A stretch of 64,000 nucleotides of DNA from Euborellia annulipes (Eukaryota; Arthropoda; Insecta; Dermaptera; Anisolabididae): assembly GCA_023213315.1 (NCBI GenBank), contig JAKCPI010009427.1:186001-250000 (forward strand), given 5' to 3'. Every line of letters begins with the position of its first letter. The stretch's first letter is position 1. A model generated the notes under the pieces. The model did no database searches, had not been told where the DNA came from, and worked only from the letters and a program-made list of their open reading frames with translations. Below are positions 63,858 to 64,000 of this stretch, in pieces. The position numbers were made by a program, and so were the translations under genes.

Positions 63858-64000
63858 GGACCCTGTTACGCATTAGTGTGTCAAACGTCATCTACCGAGA
63901 TTTGAGAAAATTAAAATTAAAGTTTTTTGTTTTCATTGGATTATATATCATTTTTTTTTTTTGTCAATTGTGAAGTAACATTAAATATAAATTTTTTTAG
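63858..64000. mobile_element. Foldback MITE family E, copy 3, cut by the window end
   Basis: TGGACCCTGTTACGCATTAG then GTGTGTCAAACGTC and AAGTAACATTAAATATAAAT match the left and middle parts of 14296-14556. Confidence 0.65.

Overview
The window is AT-rich (locally down to nearly pure A/T), intron-rich eukaryotic DNA packed with short inverted-repeat transposons. GT-AG introns, an arthropod-like eEF1A, and a long DAPK-type kinase with ankyrin and ROC domains (known to be absent from Drosophila) suggest an arthropod outside the fly lineage, possibly a chelicerate or crustacean. That assignment is inference; no species is claimed.

Layout. 1-397 holds the 5' part of a THAP-domain gene on the minus strand, running off the window. 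1315-7572 is a nested palindrome of about 6.2 kb carrying four outward-facing tRNA-like ends. 8238-12937 is RPLP1 (four coding exons), with a broken Tc1/mariner copy in intron 3 and a hAT-type MITE in intron 2. 13582-17303 looks like a non-coding, multi-exon snoRNA host: seven introns carry the same roughly 67-nt element. Its most conserved stretch is complementary to 18S rRNA at the site methylated by the SNORD45 family. 19864-20923 is MRPS14 (minus, two exons), head-to-head with eEF1A (22440-25874, plus) across a CRE-containing intergenic region.

26.9-30.2 kb is nested transposons, including a piggyBac remnant. 30381 to 59833 (possibly 60769) is one DAPK gene of 16 or 17 coding exons on the plus strand: kinase, calmodulin-binding segment, about eight ankyrin repeats, ROC GTPase. 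Its introns hold mariner, hAT, piggyBac-related and Penelope-like debris, tRNA-derived SINEs, a 145-bp minisatellite and a gypsy integrase tail. 61-64 kb is MITEs and SINEs with no gene I can support.

The genes are a translation set (RPLP1, mitochondrial uS14m, eEF1A and a probable rRNA-methylation snoRNA cluster) beside an unrelated signalling kinase. The two signals most worth checking are the multi-copy SNORD45-like array and the hammerhead-ribozyme-like motifs recurring in inverted, Penelope-like elements.
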